Part shown: positions 1 to 8,957 of the stretch, piece after piece
How positions within the stretch are numbered: position 1 is the stretch's first letter
Layout of the letters: every line of letters starts with the position of its first letter
Assembly (NCBI RefSeq): GCF_001729245.1
Contig: NZ_CP015217.1
Span: 298,501-362,500, forward strand
Direction: 5' to 3'
DNA: 64,000 bases
Origin: Leptospira tipperaryensis
Lineage (GTDB): Bacteria; Spirochaetota; Leptospiria; Leptospirales; Leptospiraceae
Translations under genes and position numbers: made by a program
The notes under the pieces: model-generated
What the model saw: only the letters and a program-made list of their open reading frames with translations
What the model was told of the DNA's origin: nothing
Databases searched by the model: none

Positions 1-1
1 A

Positions 2-835
2 AGTAGAAGTTATCCCGCCAAATATCAAGGTTTGGTAATGGGAATTGCGGGCGCGGGAAATAGCGGCTCCGTCTTTGCTACCTTGTTTGCTCCCGATATC
101 GCGCGTTCTTTCGGTTGGCACGCCGCTTTCGGACTCGCGTTGATTCCGATGAGTTTAGTGTTTATATTCTTTTTCTTTTTTGCAAAAGAAGACGAAATCA
201 AACCTTCCGGAAAGACGATTTTGGAATATCTTGCTCCTATCAAATCCGGAGACGCCCTGGTTTTCAGTTTTCTATACAGTATCACATTCGGTGGGTTTGT
301 AGGACTCGCGAGTTTTCTTCCGATGTTCTACTACGACCAATATGGAGCGGATAAAGTTACCACGGGACTCTACACGACCTATTGTATTATTGGTGCGAGT
401 ATGGTCCGTCCGTTTGGCGGTTATCTTTCCGATCGATTTGGAGGAGCTTCTGTTTTGATCGTAGTTTTGATCGCGGCTTCTCTCATTCTTTTTGGAATTT
501 CGACACTTCCCGCGTTAGGCGTCATTTTACCTCTTTTTGTTCTTCTGATGCTTTGTTTGGGTTTGGGGAACGGTTCTGTTTTTCAATTGGTTCCTTCCCG
601 TTTTAAAAAGGACATCGGTATCATCACCGGCTTTGTCGGAGCTTTCGGTGGATTCGGAGGTTTTCTCGTTCCGAATCTATTGGGTTCTTTGAAGTCTGCT
701 TGGGGAACTTATGCCGCCGGATTTACCGCGCTTGCGTTTATCGTGCTCGTTGCGGCGGCCGTCTTATACGGAACGAACTTCTACGTGTGGAGTAAATCTC
801 CGGACGAAGCGGACTTGGGAATGGAATCCGCTTAA
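2..835 (+). CDS. narK: Nitrate/nitrite transporter, NarK/NasA type (3' part)
   Basis: This is the C-terminal part of a major-facilitator nitrate/nitrite transporter of the inner membrane; the 5' end lies left of the window. The reading frame is open from the first bases and reads YPAKYQGLVMGIAGAGNSGS, the Gly/Ala/Asn-rich nitrate signature of NarK/NasA proteins. A second such stretch (GFVGAFGGFGG) occurs further on, as in the family's paired signatures. Several hydrophobic helices follow and the protein ends in a short polar tail. It stops 26 bases before nirB, so it is almost certainly the first visible gene of the nitrite-assimilation operon and brings in nitrate or nitrite for the reductases. 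Which of the two is the main substrate cannot be told from sequence. Confidence 0.93.
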   Translation, partial: SRSYPAKYQGLVMGIAGAGNSGSVFATLFAPDIARSFGWHAAFGLALIPMSLVFIFFFFFAKEDEIKPSGKTILEYLAPIKSGDALVFSFLYSITFGGFVGLASFLPMFYYDQYGADKVTTGLYTTYCIIGASMVRPFGGYLSDRFGGASVLIVVLIAASLILFGISTLPALGVILPLFVLLMLCLGLGNGSVFQLVPSRFKKDIGIITGFVGAFGGFGGFLVPNLLGSLKSAWGTYAAGFTALAFIVLVAAAVLYGTNFYVWSKSPDEADLGMESA

Positions 836-861
836 CTGAAAATTTTTCCGGAGAAATAAAA

Positions 862-3384
862 ATGTCGAAACAAAAATTAGTTATTATTGGAAATGGGATG
901 GTGGGACATCGTCTTGCCGAAAAGATTATCGAGTTTGGCGGAAATGAAAAGTATGAAATTCTAATATTCGGAGAGGAGCCTAGACGTGCTTACGATCGAG
1001 TACATCTCTCCGAATATTTTACCAATCGTTCCGTTGACCCGCTCTATCTTTCTAAAGAGAATTGGTATTCCGAAAATAAAATCGACTTACACCTGAAAGA
1101 AAAGGTGATATCGATCGATACAACTTCTAAAAAAATCGAAACGTCCTTCGGAGATTTTTATCATTTCGATAAACTCGTTTTAGCGACCGGTTCGGCTCCT
1201 TTTGTCCCTACCTTTGAAGGGATTGATAAAAAGGGGGTATTTGTTTATCGTACGATCGAGGATTTGGAACAAATCTTAGAATACGGTAAGTCTGTTCAAA
1301 AGGCAACCGTGCTTGGCGGCGGTCTCCTCGGTTTGGAAGCTGCAAAGGCTCTTGTCGATATGAATTTGAAAACTGACGTCGTCGAATTTGCTTCTCGTTT
1401 GATGCCGCGTCAGTTGGATGAGGCGGCTTCTTCGATTCTTAAATCTAAAATCGAAGAGCTGGGTGTTTTGATTCATCTGGAAAAAAATACAAAACGGGCA
1501 TTTGGAGATTCTTCCATTGCGGGTTTGGAATTTGTAGACGGATCCGTTTTAGAAACGGAAATGCTCGTTGTTTCCGCGGGTATCAGACCGAGAGATGAGT
1601 TGGCGAAGTCTTCCGGAATTTCAGTGGGCGAGAGAGGCGGAATTCTCGTGAACGATTCTTTGGAAACGAATGTTTCAGGAATCTATTCTATTGGAGAATG
1701 CGCGCTTCACAAAGGTATGATCTACGGTCTTGTCGCTCCCGGATACGAGATGGCCGAGATCGTAGCGCATAATCTTTGTTATACGGCAGATTCTTCTAAA
1801 CAATATGCAGGTTCCGATCTTTCTACAAAATTAAAACTGATCGGAGTGGACGTCGCTTCTTTTGGAGACGCGCTGGGCCAATCCAAACATATACCAATCG
1901 CATTCAAAAATCCTCTTACGGGTATTTATAAAAAGTTAGTAGTCTCGGAAGACGGAAAAACTCTTCTGGGGGGAATTCTCGTGGGAGACGCGAGCGCTTA
2001 CGGCAATCTTCTTGCGCTCTATCTGAATAAGATCGAACTTCCGGCTGAACCCGAAAGTCTTATCGTCGGATCCGTTTCCGCCGAATCGTCGTTTGGCGCC
2101 GGATCTTTACCGGATGAAGCGAAGATCTGTTCTTGCAACAACGTTTCCAAAGGAGACATCTTAAGCGCGATTCGAAATCAAGACTGCCTGGAAATGGGTT
2201 CCTTGAAAGAATGTACGAAAGCGGGAACCGGTTGTGGCGGTTGTACTCCGCAAGTAAACTCTCTTCTCAAAGGAGAATTGAAAGCGCTTGGAAAAGTAGT
2301 AACCGAACATCTTTGCGAACACTTTGCTTATTCCAGACAAGAACTCTTTCAAGTGATCAAAGTCAAAAAATTGAAAACGTTCGAAGAGGTTCTGACCAGC
2401 AGTGGAAAAGGATTGGGTTGCGAAACGTGTAAACCTGCGGTTGCTTCCATTCTCGCGAGTTTATGGAACGAAACGATCGTACATAAAAAACACAGAGAGA
2501 TCCAAGATACGAATGATAAGTATTTAGCAAACATTCAGAGAGGTGGGACGTATTCCGTTGTTCCGAGAATTCCCGGCGGAGAAATCACTCCTGAGAAACT
2601 CATCGTCATCGGAGCCGTTGCAAAAAAATTCAATCTCTATTGCAAGATTACCGGCGGTCAAAGAATCGATCTTCTCGGTGCAAGGATGGAAGACCTTCCC
2701 GATATCTGGGGCGATCTCGTGGACGCAGGTTTTGAAAGTGGACACGCTTACGGAAAAGCAATGAGAACCGTAAAGAGTTGCGTAGGTTCTACTTGGTGTA
2801 GATACGGAGTACAAGACAGCACGTCCTTTGCAATTCGTATCGAAGAACGTTATCGTGGGATTCGTTCTCCTCATAAATTGAAGGCGGCAGTTTCCGGTTG
2901 TATTCGTGAATGTGCAGAAGCGCAGAGTAAGGACTTTGGAATCATCGCTACTGAAAAAGGATGGAATCTTTATGTCGGCGGGAACGGCGGAGTTACTCCG
3001 CAGCACGCGCTCTTGTTGGCCGCCGATATCGACGAAGACACCTGTATCAAATACATCGATCGTTTTTTAATGTTCTACATTAGAACCGCGGACAAGTTGA
3101 CTCGCACCGCAGCTTGGCTCAAACAACTGGAAGGCGGAATCGATTATCTCAAAGACGTGATCATCAACGATCGTCTCGGAATCAACGAACAACTCGAAGC
3201 CGAAATGCAAACGCTCGTCGACAGTTACCACTGCGAGTGGAAAGCCGTTGTGGATGATCCTGAAAAACAAAAGAAATTCAAACACTTTGTAAACAGCGAT
3301 CAGCCGGATGCAAACGTTCAGTTCATCGAAGAACGCGGTCAAATCCGTCCTGTGGATTGGGTAAAAGAAGAAATTTCAGTTTAA
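862..3384 (+). CDS. nirB: Assimilatory NAD(P)H nitrite reductase, large subunit
   Basis: Reduces nitrite to ammonium in the cytoplasm with electrons from NAD(P)H. The 840 residues match the family's usual length. In order: an FAD/NAD(P)H pyridine-nucleotide reductase module (residues about 1-400, starting with the dinucleotide-binding KLVIIGNGMVG), two BFD-like [2Fe-2S] segments near residues 422-540 (CSCNN...GCGGC and CEHF...GCETC), then the nitrite/sulfite reductase half domain and the siroheme-[4Fe-4S] domain. The four cluster cysteines are visible as CVGSTWC (640, 646) and CIREC (680, 684). The start is preceded by a GGAGA ribosome site. nirD follows 20 bases downstream, and a siroheme-branch methyltransferase is encoded in the same operon. 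Confidence 0.96.
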   Translation: MSKQKLVIIGNGMVGHRLAEKIIEFGGNEKYEILIFGEEPRRAYDRVHLSEYFTNRSVDPLYLSKENWYSENKIDLHLKEKVISIDTTSKKIETSFGDFYHFDKLVLATGSAPFVPTFEGIDKKGVFVYRTIEDLEQILEYGKSVQKATVLGGGLLGLEAAKALVDMNLKTDVVEFASRLMPRQLDEAASSILKSKIEELGVLIHLEKNTKRAFGDSSIAGLEFVDGSVLETEMLVVSAGIRPRDELAKSSGISVGERGGILVNDSLETNVSGIYSIGECALHKGMIYGLVAPGYEMAEIVAHNLCYTADSSKQYAGSDLSTKLKLIGVDVASFGDALGQSKHIPIAFKNPLTGIYKKLVVSEDGKTLLGGILVGDASAYGNLLALYLNKIELPAEPESLIVGSVSAESSFGAGSLPDEAKICSCNNVSKGDILSAIRNQDCLEMGSLKECTKAGTGCGGCTPQVNSLLKGELKALGKVVTEHLCEHFAYSRQELFQVIKVKKLKTFEEVLTSSGKGLGCETCKPAVASILASLWNETIVHKKHREIQDTNDKYLANIQRGGTYSVVPRIPGGEITPEKLIVIGAVAKKFNLYCKITGGQRIDLLGARMEDLPDIWGDLVDAGFESGHAYGKAMRTVKSCVGSTWCRYGVQDSTSFAIRIEERYRGIRSPHKLKAAVSGCIRECAEAQSKDFGIIATEKGWNLYVGGNGGVTPQHALLLAADIDEDTCIKYIDRFLMFYIRTADKLTRTAAWLKQLEGGIDYLKDVIINDRLGINEQLEAEMQTLVDSYHCEWKAVVDDPEKQKKFKHFVNSDQPDANVQFIEERGQIRPVDWVKEEISV

Positions 3385-3404
3385 TAGAGGAGGAAGGAGT
3401 TTTC

Positions 3405-3773
3405 ATGGAAACAGCGTTTGTAGAAAAAATTTGGATCGAAATCGCTCCGGTCTCCGAATTCTCCCAAGATGGGGGAACGTGCGCCAAGGTTGGAGACGAA
3501 CAAATCGCAATTTTTCATTTCCAACAAGGAGATGAGTGGTATGCTTGTGAGAATCGCTGCCCGCATACGGGAGACATGGTCTTATCCAGAGGACTTACCG
3601 GAGACTCGAAAGGGGAACCGAAGGTTGCCTGTCCATTGCACAAAAGATCGTTCTCTTTAAAAACGGGAGAATGTATCTCTGGAGATTCTTATACGGTTCG
3701 TACCTTCCCTGTGAAAGTGGAAGATGGAATGGTTTATCTCGCAGTCGACTCTTCCTTGGTAGCGAAAGAATGA
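3405..3773 (+). CDS. nirD: Nitrite reductase small subunit, Rieske-type
   Basis: Small [2Fe-2S] partner of NirB. The Rieske ligands are visible as the CPH motif in ENRCPHTGDM and the CPLH motif in ACPLHKRSF, with the loop between them of normal size for NirD. An in-frame TTG at 3357 would overlap nirB; I chose the ATG at 3405 because a very strong GAGGAGGAAGGAG ribosome site (3387-3399) lies just before it and the resulting 122-residue protein has the usual NirD N-terminus. It sits between nirB and moaA in the operon. Confidence 0.93.
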   Translation: METAFVEKIWIEIAPVSEFSQDGGTCAKVGDEQIAIFHFQQGDEWYACENRCPHTGDMVLSRGLTGDSKGEPKVACPLHKRSFSLKTGECISGDSYTVRTFPVKVEDGMVYLAVDSSLVAKE

Positions 3774-3790
3774 GTTAAGAGGTATGGTGT

Positions 3791-4738
3791 ATGATACGCG
3801 ACGGTTTTGGAAGGAGTTTTCAAACTCTAAGAATCAGTCTTCTGGATCGTTGCAATTTTGCCTGTACCTACTGCGTGGATGAAGACGTCCGTTTGTCCCG
3901 GAAGAATTCTTTTTTGGAAGTGGATGAATGGATTCGTATCGTTCACGAACTTCATTCTTTGTTACATTTAAAAAAGGTAAGACTTACCGGAGGAGAACCG
4001 ACTCTTTATCCGCACTTGAAAATTCTCGTTCGGGAATTGAAGAATTTAGGAATCCCGCAAATTTCTCTGACCACGAACGGTTCGATTCTTTCGAAACAAG
4101 CATCGGATCTAAAAAACGCGGGATTGGATTCGATCAACGTTTCTCTGGATGCGATGACGTCGGAATCCTTTCAAACGATGAGTCGACGTTCTGCTTTTAA
4201 GCAGACTTTGAAGGGGATTGATGCAGCGGTGGATTCCGGACTAAAGGTTAGAATCAATTGCACTTTGGTAAGAGGAAAAAACGAAGATCAGATCATTCCA
4301 ATTCTTGAATATTCATGGAATAAAGGAATTCTTCCTCGATTTTTGGAGCTGATGAAGATGGGTTATTTACAAAATTCGGATACAATCCCCATCTTTTCTC
4401 AAAAGGAAATTTTAGATCGTGTGGAAGAGCACTACGGAACTTTGACTCCTCAAACGAGAAAGTTATCTTCCACCGCAAATTATTGGAATACTGAAAACGG
4501 AAATTCTTTCGGTATCATTGCAAACGAGTCCGCTCCTTTTTGCAGCGATTGTGATCGTCTTCGTTTGGACAGTAAGGGAAGTCTTTACGGTTGTCTGAGT
4601 TCCTCCACTGGGTTTCCGTTACCGAAGCTCAGGGAACAGGGAATCGATATGGAACAGATTCTTATCTTGGCGTTACGTCAGAAACAAGACGTTCGTTTTA
4701 AGGGAAGCGATCTTACGATGATGGCAATCGGAGGTTGA
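3791..4738 (+). CDS. moaA: GTP 3',8-cyclase (radical SAM)
   Basis: First step of molybdenum cofactor synthesis: a radical-SAM enzyme that converts GTP to the 3',8-cyclo intermediate used by MoaC. The N-terminal radical-SAM cluster motif is CNFACTYC (Cys 21, 25, 28) followed by the TGGEP segment; the second [4Fe-4S] site near the C-terminus is seen as FCSDC with a third Cys 13 residues on (YGC). The protein ends in the conserved Gly-Gly (MAIGG) needed for activity in the family. At 315 residues it is slightly short but complete. Its TGA stop overlaps a possible TTG start of moaD. Confidence 0.94.
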   Translation: MIRDGFGRSFQTLRISLLDRCNFACTYCVDEDVRLSRKNSFLEVDEWIRIVHELHSLLHLKKVRLTGGEPTLYPHLKILVRELKNLGIPQISLTTNGSILSKQASDLKNAGLDSINVSLDAMTSESFQTMSRRSAFKQTLKGIDAAVDSGLKVRINCTLVRGKNEDQIIPILEYSWNKGILPRFLELMKMGYLQNSDTIPIFSQKEILDRVEEHYGTLTPQTRKLSSTANYWNTENGNSFGIIANESAPFCSDCDRLRLDSKGSLYGCLSSSTGFPLPKLREQGIDMEQILILALRQKQDVRFKGSDLTMMAIGG

Positions 4739-4740
4739 AG

Positions 4741-4983
4741 ATGGAAGTGGCGGTAAAAACATTCGGAATCTTAAAAGATCACTTTCAATCCGACTTCGTA
4801 TTAAATTTAGAATCTCCGGTTCGCGTTTTGGACGTGGTGGACGAGATGAGAAAGAAAAAGCCGGAAACGAGTCAGATCCTGGAAGTATCTCTTTGGGCGG
4901 TTCAGGACAAGATGGTCGGAGCCGATCGAATCGTAGTTGAGGGAGAAACCGTTTTGATTCTTCCTCCTTTGAGCGGAGGTTGA
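4741..4983 (+). CDS. moaD: Molybdopterin synthase sulfur-carrier subunit
   Basis: Ubiquitin-fold sulfur carrier that, as a C-terminal thiocarboxylate, donates sulfur to cyclic pyranopterin monophosphate in the MoaD-MoaE complex. About 80 residues, ending in PPLSGG, the diagnostic C-terminal Gly-Gly. Two starts are possible: an ATG at 4741, or a TTG at 4735 whose first bases overlap the moaA TGA (TTGA). I list the ATG; the TTG would give the two extra residues. moaE begins one base after the stop. No MoeB-type activating enzyme is visible in the window. Confidence 0.9.
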   Translation: MEVAVKTFGILKDHFQSDFVLNLESPVRVLDVVDEMRKKKPETSQILEVSLWAVQDKMVGADRIVVEGETVLILPPLSGG

Positions 4984-4984
4984 T

Positions 4985-5455
4985 ATGTATCTTCAAGAAG
5001 AACCGATCGATCTAAACAAAATACTTTCTCAAGGACACGATCCTTCCTGTGGAGCGGTTGTGTTATTCAGCGGGGAACCCAGAGATACCGCGAACTCGAA
5101 CAAACAAGTGACACATTTATTTTACGAAGCTTACGCGCCGATGGCGGAGCCGATGATCGCGAAAATATTAGAAGACGCGATCGAAGTCTTTCATCTAAAA
5201 AAAGCGATCTGTGTTCATAGAACCGGAACGGTCTATCCGGAAGAATCTTCCGTTTGTGTAATTACCGCTTCTTCTCATCGTAAAGAAGCTTACGAAGCCA
5301 ATCGATATATCATAGATCGTGTCAAACACGAAGTTCCGATTTGGAAAAAGGAATTTTATTCCGATCAAACTTCCGAATGGACTCTCAATTGTGCGGGCTG
5401 TGCGGCCGGGGCAACAGGACATGAACGTTATACGCCATTGAAGGTGAATCGATGA
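4985..5455 (+). CDS. moaE: Molybdopterin synthase catalytic subunit
   Basis: Catalytic half of molybdopterin synthase, partner of MoaD. Family hallmarks are present: the HRTGTVYPEESSV segment, the S-S-H-R-K-E-A-Y-E helix, and the basic VPIWKKE active-site motif. The 156-residue length is normal. Its TGA overlaps the ATG of the next gene (ATGA at 5452), showing translational coupling. Confidence 0.94.
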   Translation: MYLQEEPIDLNKILSQGHDPSCGAVVLFSGEPRDTANSNKQVTHLFYEAYAPMAEPMIAKILEDAIEVFHLKKAICVHRTGTVYPEESSVCVITASSHRKEAYEANRYIIDRVKHEVPIWKKEFYSDQTSEWTLNCAGCAAGATGHERYTPLKVNR

Positions 5456-6054
5456 CGGAACGAAAACCGAAAGGACTCGTTCTATGCGGAGGAAACTCCA
5501 GCAGAATGGGAAGGGACAAGGGATTACTCTCGACGGAAGGAAATCTTTGGGTCGATGAGAGAGTTGAAACCTTGTCTCCGTTTACCGACGGTTGTCTGAT
5601 TTCGATTCGGGCTGAACAAAGGACCGAATACACTAAACTAATTTTAGATAGAGAATTTGTGGAAGATTTCTACGAAAACATCGGGCCGATGTCCGGCATT
5701 CTTTCGGCCCACGATCTCTACCCAAATGAGGATTTTCTGGTCCTTGCCTGCGACATGCCTTCTCGCGATCCTTGGATATTTTCCGAGTTATTAAACTTAT
5801 ACAATTCAAACCCCGGAAAGAAGAGTTATTTTTTTACACTGGAAGGAAAAGTCGAACCCTTTCCCGCTATCTACACTTCCGAATTGTTAAACGAAGTCGG
5901 TTTAAAAATAAAAAAATCCGATTTCAATCCGTCTCCGAAAAATATTCTCGAAAGATCGAACGGAATCGGATCGGACGTTCCGAAGGAACATTTTAGAGCA
6001 TTCTTAAATTATAATACTCTTACGGATTTGACCGTAGCCGGAAATTCAAAATGA
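5452..6054 (+). CDS. mobA: Molybdenum cofactor guanylyltransferase
   Basis: Attaches GMP to molybdopterin, giving the guanine-dinucleotide form used by DMSO-reductase-family enzymes such as assimilatory nitrate reductase. The nucleotide-binding signature LVLCGGNSSRMGRDKGLL is at the N-terminus, and the LACDMPSRDP segment matches the family's metal-binding D-M-P motif. At 200 residues it has normal size. Its presence supports a nitrate reductase as the client of this pathway. Start and stop overlap both neighbours by ATGA. Confidence 0.9.
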   Translation: MTERKPKGLVLCGGNSSRMGRDKGLLSTEGNLWVDERVETLSPFTDGCLISIRAEQRTEYTKLILDREFVEDFYENIGPMSGILSAHDLYPNEDFLVLACDMPSRDPWIFSELLNLYNSNPGKKSYFFTLEGKVEPFPAIYTSELLNEVGLKIKKSDFNPSPKNILERSNGIGSDVPKEHFRAFLNYNTLTDLTVAGNSK

Positions 6055-6827
6055 ATCCGAACTATGGAAAAGTTTATCTCGTCGGCGCGGGACCGGGAGA
6101 TCCTGAATTGCTGACAAGAAAGGCGGTTAAAGTTCTTCGCCAAGCGGACGTCGTTTTATATGACGATCTCGTTGCTTCTCGAATTCTGAGAATGTGCCGT
6201 AAGAAAACCGAGTTGATCTATGTCGGCAAACGACTGGGACAACACAGTTGCCAACAGACAGAGATCAATCAAAAGCTCGCCGATATGGCCCTTCAATACA
6301 AGGTCGTAGTACGTCTGAAAGGCGGAGACCCTTCCGTTTTTGGAAGAGTGGGCGAGGAAGTAGAATCTCTTTTGTCGCTCGGAATCGAATGTGAGATCGT
6401 AGCCGGTATTACTACGGCTTCCGGCGCCGCCGCTCATCTCGGATTTCCTCTGACACATCGAGAGTATTCTAAAGAAATTTTATATTTATCCGGGCACGGA
6501 AAGAATGGAAAAAATTCCGAGAGTTTTAAAAATCTTTCCTGTGAAGGAAAAACTCTCGTAGTTTACATGGGTTTGAATTCTTTAGAAGAGATTGTGGATG
6601 ATTTGATCTCTTGCGGAAACTCGGAGACGGTTCCGGTTGCGATCATAGAAAATGCAACCTTAGAATCGCAAAGAATGATCACCGGTACTTTGGGTAGTAT
6701 TCAATGGATCGCGAAAGAAAAAGAAGTGCGATCTCCGGCTTTATTGATCATTGGAAGTATAGTTCATTTTTATTTGGAAATGGATTCTCTTCGATCGCTT
6801 ATCCACCGTCCGTATTCTCTCAGTTAG
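6051..6827 (+). CDS. cobA: Uroporphyrinogen-III C-methyltransferase (siroheme branch)
   Basis: SAM-dependent methyltransferase that makes precorrin-2 from uroporphyrinogen III, the first committed step to siroheme, the NirB cofactor. The N-terminal YLVGAGPGDPELLTRKA motif, the VVRLKGGDPSVFGRVGEE motif and the VAGITTASGAAA segment are all typical of SUMT enzymes. The 258-residue size indicates the single-domain enzyme without the CysG dehydrogenase/ferrochelatase module, so that step must be encoded elsewhere. Its location in the operon points to siroheme rather than cobalamin as its main use. Confidence 0.92.
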   Translation: MNPNYGKVYLVGAGPGDPELLTRKAVKVLRQADVVLYDDLVASRILRMCRKKTELIYVGKRLGQHSCQQTEINQKLADMALQYKVVVRLKGGDPSVFGRVGEEVESLLSLGIECEIVAGITTASGAAAHLGFPLTHREYSKEILYLSGHGKNGKNSESFKNLSCEGKTLVVYMGLNSLEEIVDDLISCGNSETVPVAIIENATLESQRMITGTLGSIQWIAKEKEVRSPALLIIGSIVHFYLEMDSLRSLIHRPYSLS

Positions 6828-6836
6828 GACAAAAGA

Positions 6837-7745
6837 ATGATCGACATCACCGAAAAAAAAATCAGCCTCCGATCCGCGGTGGCTGAGGGGTTTGTATATT
6901 GTAATCCTGAAACGTTAAAAAGAATTCGCGAGAATACCCTCCCCAAGGGAGATCTTTTCGGAATTGCAAAAGCAAGCGGACTTCTTGCTTCTAAAAAAAC
7001 ATCCGATCTCATTCCTCATTGTCATCCGGTAAACATCGATTTTTTTGATCTTTCATTCGAACTTGTAGAAAAGGGAGTTAAGATTACCGCGACCGCAAAG
7101 TCGATCGGAAAGACCGGAATCGAAATGGAAGTTTTAACCGGACTCAGTTTGGCGGCGTTGACGATCTATGATCTTCTCAAACCGATTGATAAACAATTAG
7201 AAATATCCTCCATACGGTTGCTCGAAAAAAAAGGCGGTAAGAGCGAAGTCCAATTTTCAAAGTTTGCGGAAGGTTCGAAAGCAGCGATTTTAGTTTGTTC
7301 GGATTCCACCTTTGCAGGTAAACGAGAGGATAGCTCAGGTAAGGTCATTGAAAGTATATTAAAAGATGCGAATGTTTTAATTCACGAATATACGATTGTT
7401 CCGGACGAACCGAACGAGATTCGTAAAAAAATCGAGGACTGGGTAGCCTCCGGCGTAGATCTAATCGTCACGACCGGAGGAACCGGATTGGGTCCGAGGG
7501 ACAATACTACGGATACGGTAAAAAATCTTTTAGATCAGGAAATTCCCGGAATCGCCGAGGCGATGCGTTCCTTTGGACAAGACAGAACTCCTTATGCGAT
7601 GCTTTCCCGTTCTCTCGCAGGGAGAATCAAAAAGACTCTGATCGTTTGTGTGCCCGGCAGTTCGAACGGAGCAAGAGAAAGTCTTAAGGCGATCTTTCCT
7701 GCGATCTTTCACGCGAAGAAGATGATGAGAGGAGAAGGTCATTGA
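6837..7745 (+). CDS. moaCB: Bifunctional MoaC-MoaB fusion for molybdopterin synthesis
   Basis: Two enzymes in one chain. Residues about 1-145 are MoaC, which turns the MoaA product into cyclic pyranopterin monophosphate: LIPHCHPVNID and KTGIEMEVLTGLSLAALTIYD are its signatures. Residues about 148-302 are a MoaB/MogA domain that adenylylates molybdopterin, with the TTGGTGLGPRDNTTDT loop and the LPG-like VPGSSNGARES segment. Fusions of this kind are annotated in some other bacteria. The 9-base gap to cobA and the TTGA overlap with moeA place it firmly in the operon. Confidence 0.93.
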   Translation: MIDITEKKISLRSAVAEGFVYCNPETLKRIRENTLPKGDLFGIAKASGLLASKKTSDLIPHCHPVNIDFFDLSFELVEKGVKITATAKSIGKTGIEMEVLTGLSLAALTIYDLLKPIDKQLEISSIRLLEKKGGKSEVQFSKFAEGSKAAILVCSDSTFAGKREDSSGKVIESILKDANVLIHEYTIVPDEPNEIRKKIEDWVASGVDLIVTTGGTGLGPRDNTTDTVKNLLDQEIPGIAEAMRSFGQDRTPYAMLSRSLAGRIKKTLIVCVPGSSNGARESLKAIFPAIFHAKKMMRGEGH

Positions 7746-8935
7746 TCTCGATCGAGGAAGCTCTTTCTAAAATTCTCGAGGAAGTTTCAAAAGCAGAATC
7801 GGAATCGGTAGCTCTAAGAGAAAGTTTAGGAAGAACTCTTTCCAAAGACATATACGCGGATCGAGACTATCCGCCTTTTCACCGTTCTACGATGGACGGT
7901 TATGCGATCAAAAGCGCCGATTATGATTCTTCAAAAATCTATCATTGTAAAAAAGAAATCTTTGCTGGAATGGAATCCAACTTGGATCCGGGCGAAGAAA
8001 TCGTGAAGATCATGACGGGAGCTCCCGTTCCGGAAGGTTTGGACGCGGTGATCAAGATCGAGGACAGTCAAGAGTTATCTCTTGAGAATTCGATTTCAAA
8101 AGTCAAATTGAATTCGGACAAAATATTCCATTTTATGAATGTAGCGGTTCGAGGAGAAGATCTAAAAAAGGGGGAATTCGTCCTCGGTTCCGGAACCAAA
8201 ATAGGAATGCCTGAAATTTCTCTATTAGCTTGTTTGGGTGTGGATCTTGTTTCCGTAAATTCCTTGCCGACGGTTTCCATTGTCTCTACTGGAAACGAAG
8301 TCGTTCCGGTTGGGTCGACACCACTTCCGTTTCAGATCAGAGATTCTAATTCTTATTCTTTGATCGCCATTTTGAATCGATACAATATCCAACCGAAATC
8401 AATCGTTTTAGTTCCGGATGAAGAAACAAAAATCACCGAGGCTCTCGATAAGGGTTTGGAGTCGGATATACTTTTATTATCGGGCGGAGTTTCCATGGGA
8501 AGTATGGATTTGATTCCTCCCATTTTGGAAAAACTCGGAGTAAAAAAAATCTTTCATAAGGTTTCGTTAAAACCCGGTAAGCCGATTTGGTTTGGAAAAA
8601 AAGGAAAGACGGTCGTGTTCGGACTTCCGGGAAATCCATTCAGCGTTCAGGTTTGCGCGAGAATTTTTTTAGATCCTTATATTCGTTCTTATTTAGGAAT
8701 GGAAATTTCCAAACCGCAGAGATATTCCTTCTATGGAAAAAGAAAAAAGAAGAACTCTTTACCGGAATACTTTCCCGTGTTTTTGGAAACGAAAGAGAAA
8801 ACGGGGATCAGCGCAAAGTCGTTTAACGGAAGCGGCGATATTCGCGCGGGTTTGTTTTCGGACGGGATCGCGTTGCATCCCGCGGAACAAGGAGAGGTTT
8901 TAGAAGGAGACGTTTTGGATTATTACCCTTGGTAA
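7742..8935 (+). CDS. moeA: Molybdopterin molybdenumtransferase
   Basis: Inserts molybdate into adenylylated molybdopterin. Typical MoeA segments are seen: RDYPPFHRSTMDGYAIK near residue 40, GAPVPEGLDAVI, STGNEVV, LLSGGVSMGSMD and GLPGNPFSV. The 397-residue length is standard. The start is a TTG whose last two bases are the first two of the moaCB TGA stop (TTGA, 7742-7745); the predicted N-terminus MISIEEALSKIL is what MoeA proteins begin with, so the rare start is favoured. This is the last gene of the operon; the next gene is convergent. Confidence 0.93.
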   Translation: MISIEEALSKILEEVSKAESESVALRESLGRTLSKDIYADRDYPPFHRSTMDGYAIKSADYDSSKIYHCKKEIFAGMESNLDPGEEIVKIMTGAPVPEGLDAVIKIEDSQELSLENSISKVKLNSDKIFHFMNVAVRGEDLKKGEFVLGSGTKIGMPEISLLACLGVDLVSVNSLPTVSIVSTGNEVVPVGSTPLPFQIRDSNSYSLIAILNRYNIQPKSIVLVPDEETKITEALDKGLESDILLLSGGVSMGSMDLIPPILEKLGVKKIFHKVSLKPGKPIWFGKKGKTVVFGLPGNPFSVQVCARIFLDPYIRSYLGMEISKPQRYSFYGKRKKKNSLPEYFPVFLETKEKTGISAKSFNGSGDIRAGLFSDGIALHPAEQGEVLEGDVLDYYPW

Positions 8936-8957
8936 GAATTAGGTTTAAATTTTAAGT

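Noticed and set aside
2524..3006. 160-residue minus-strand frame inside nirB
   Set aside because: Antisense shadow of a highly conserved coding region.
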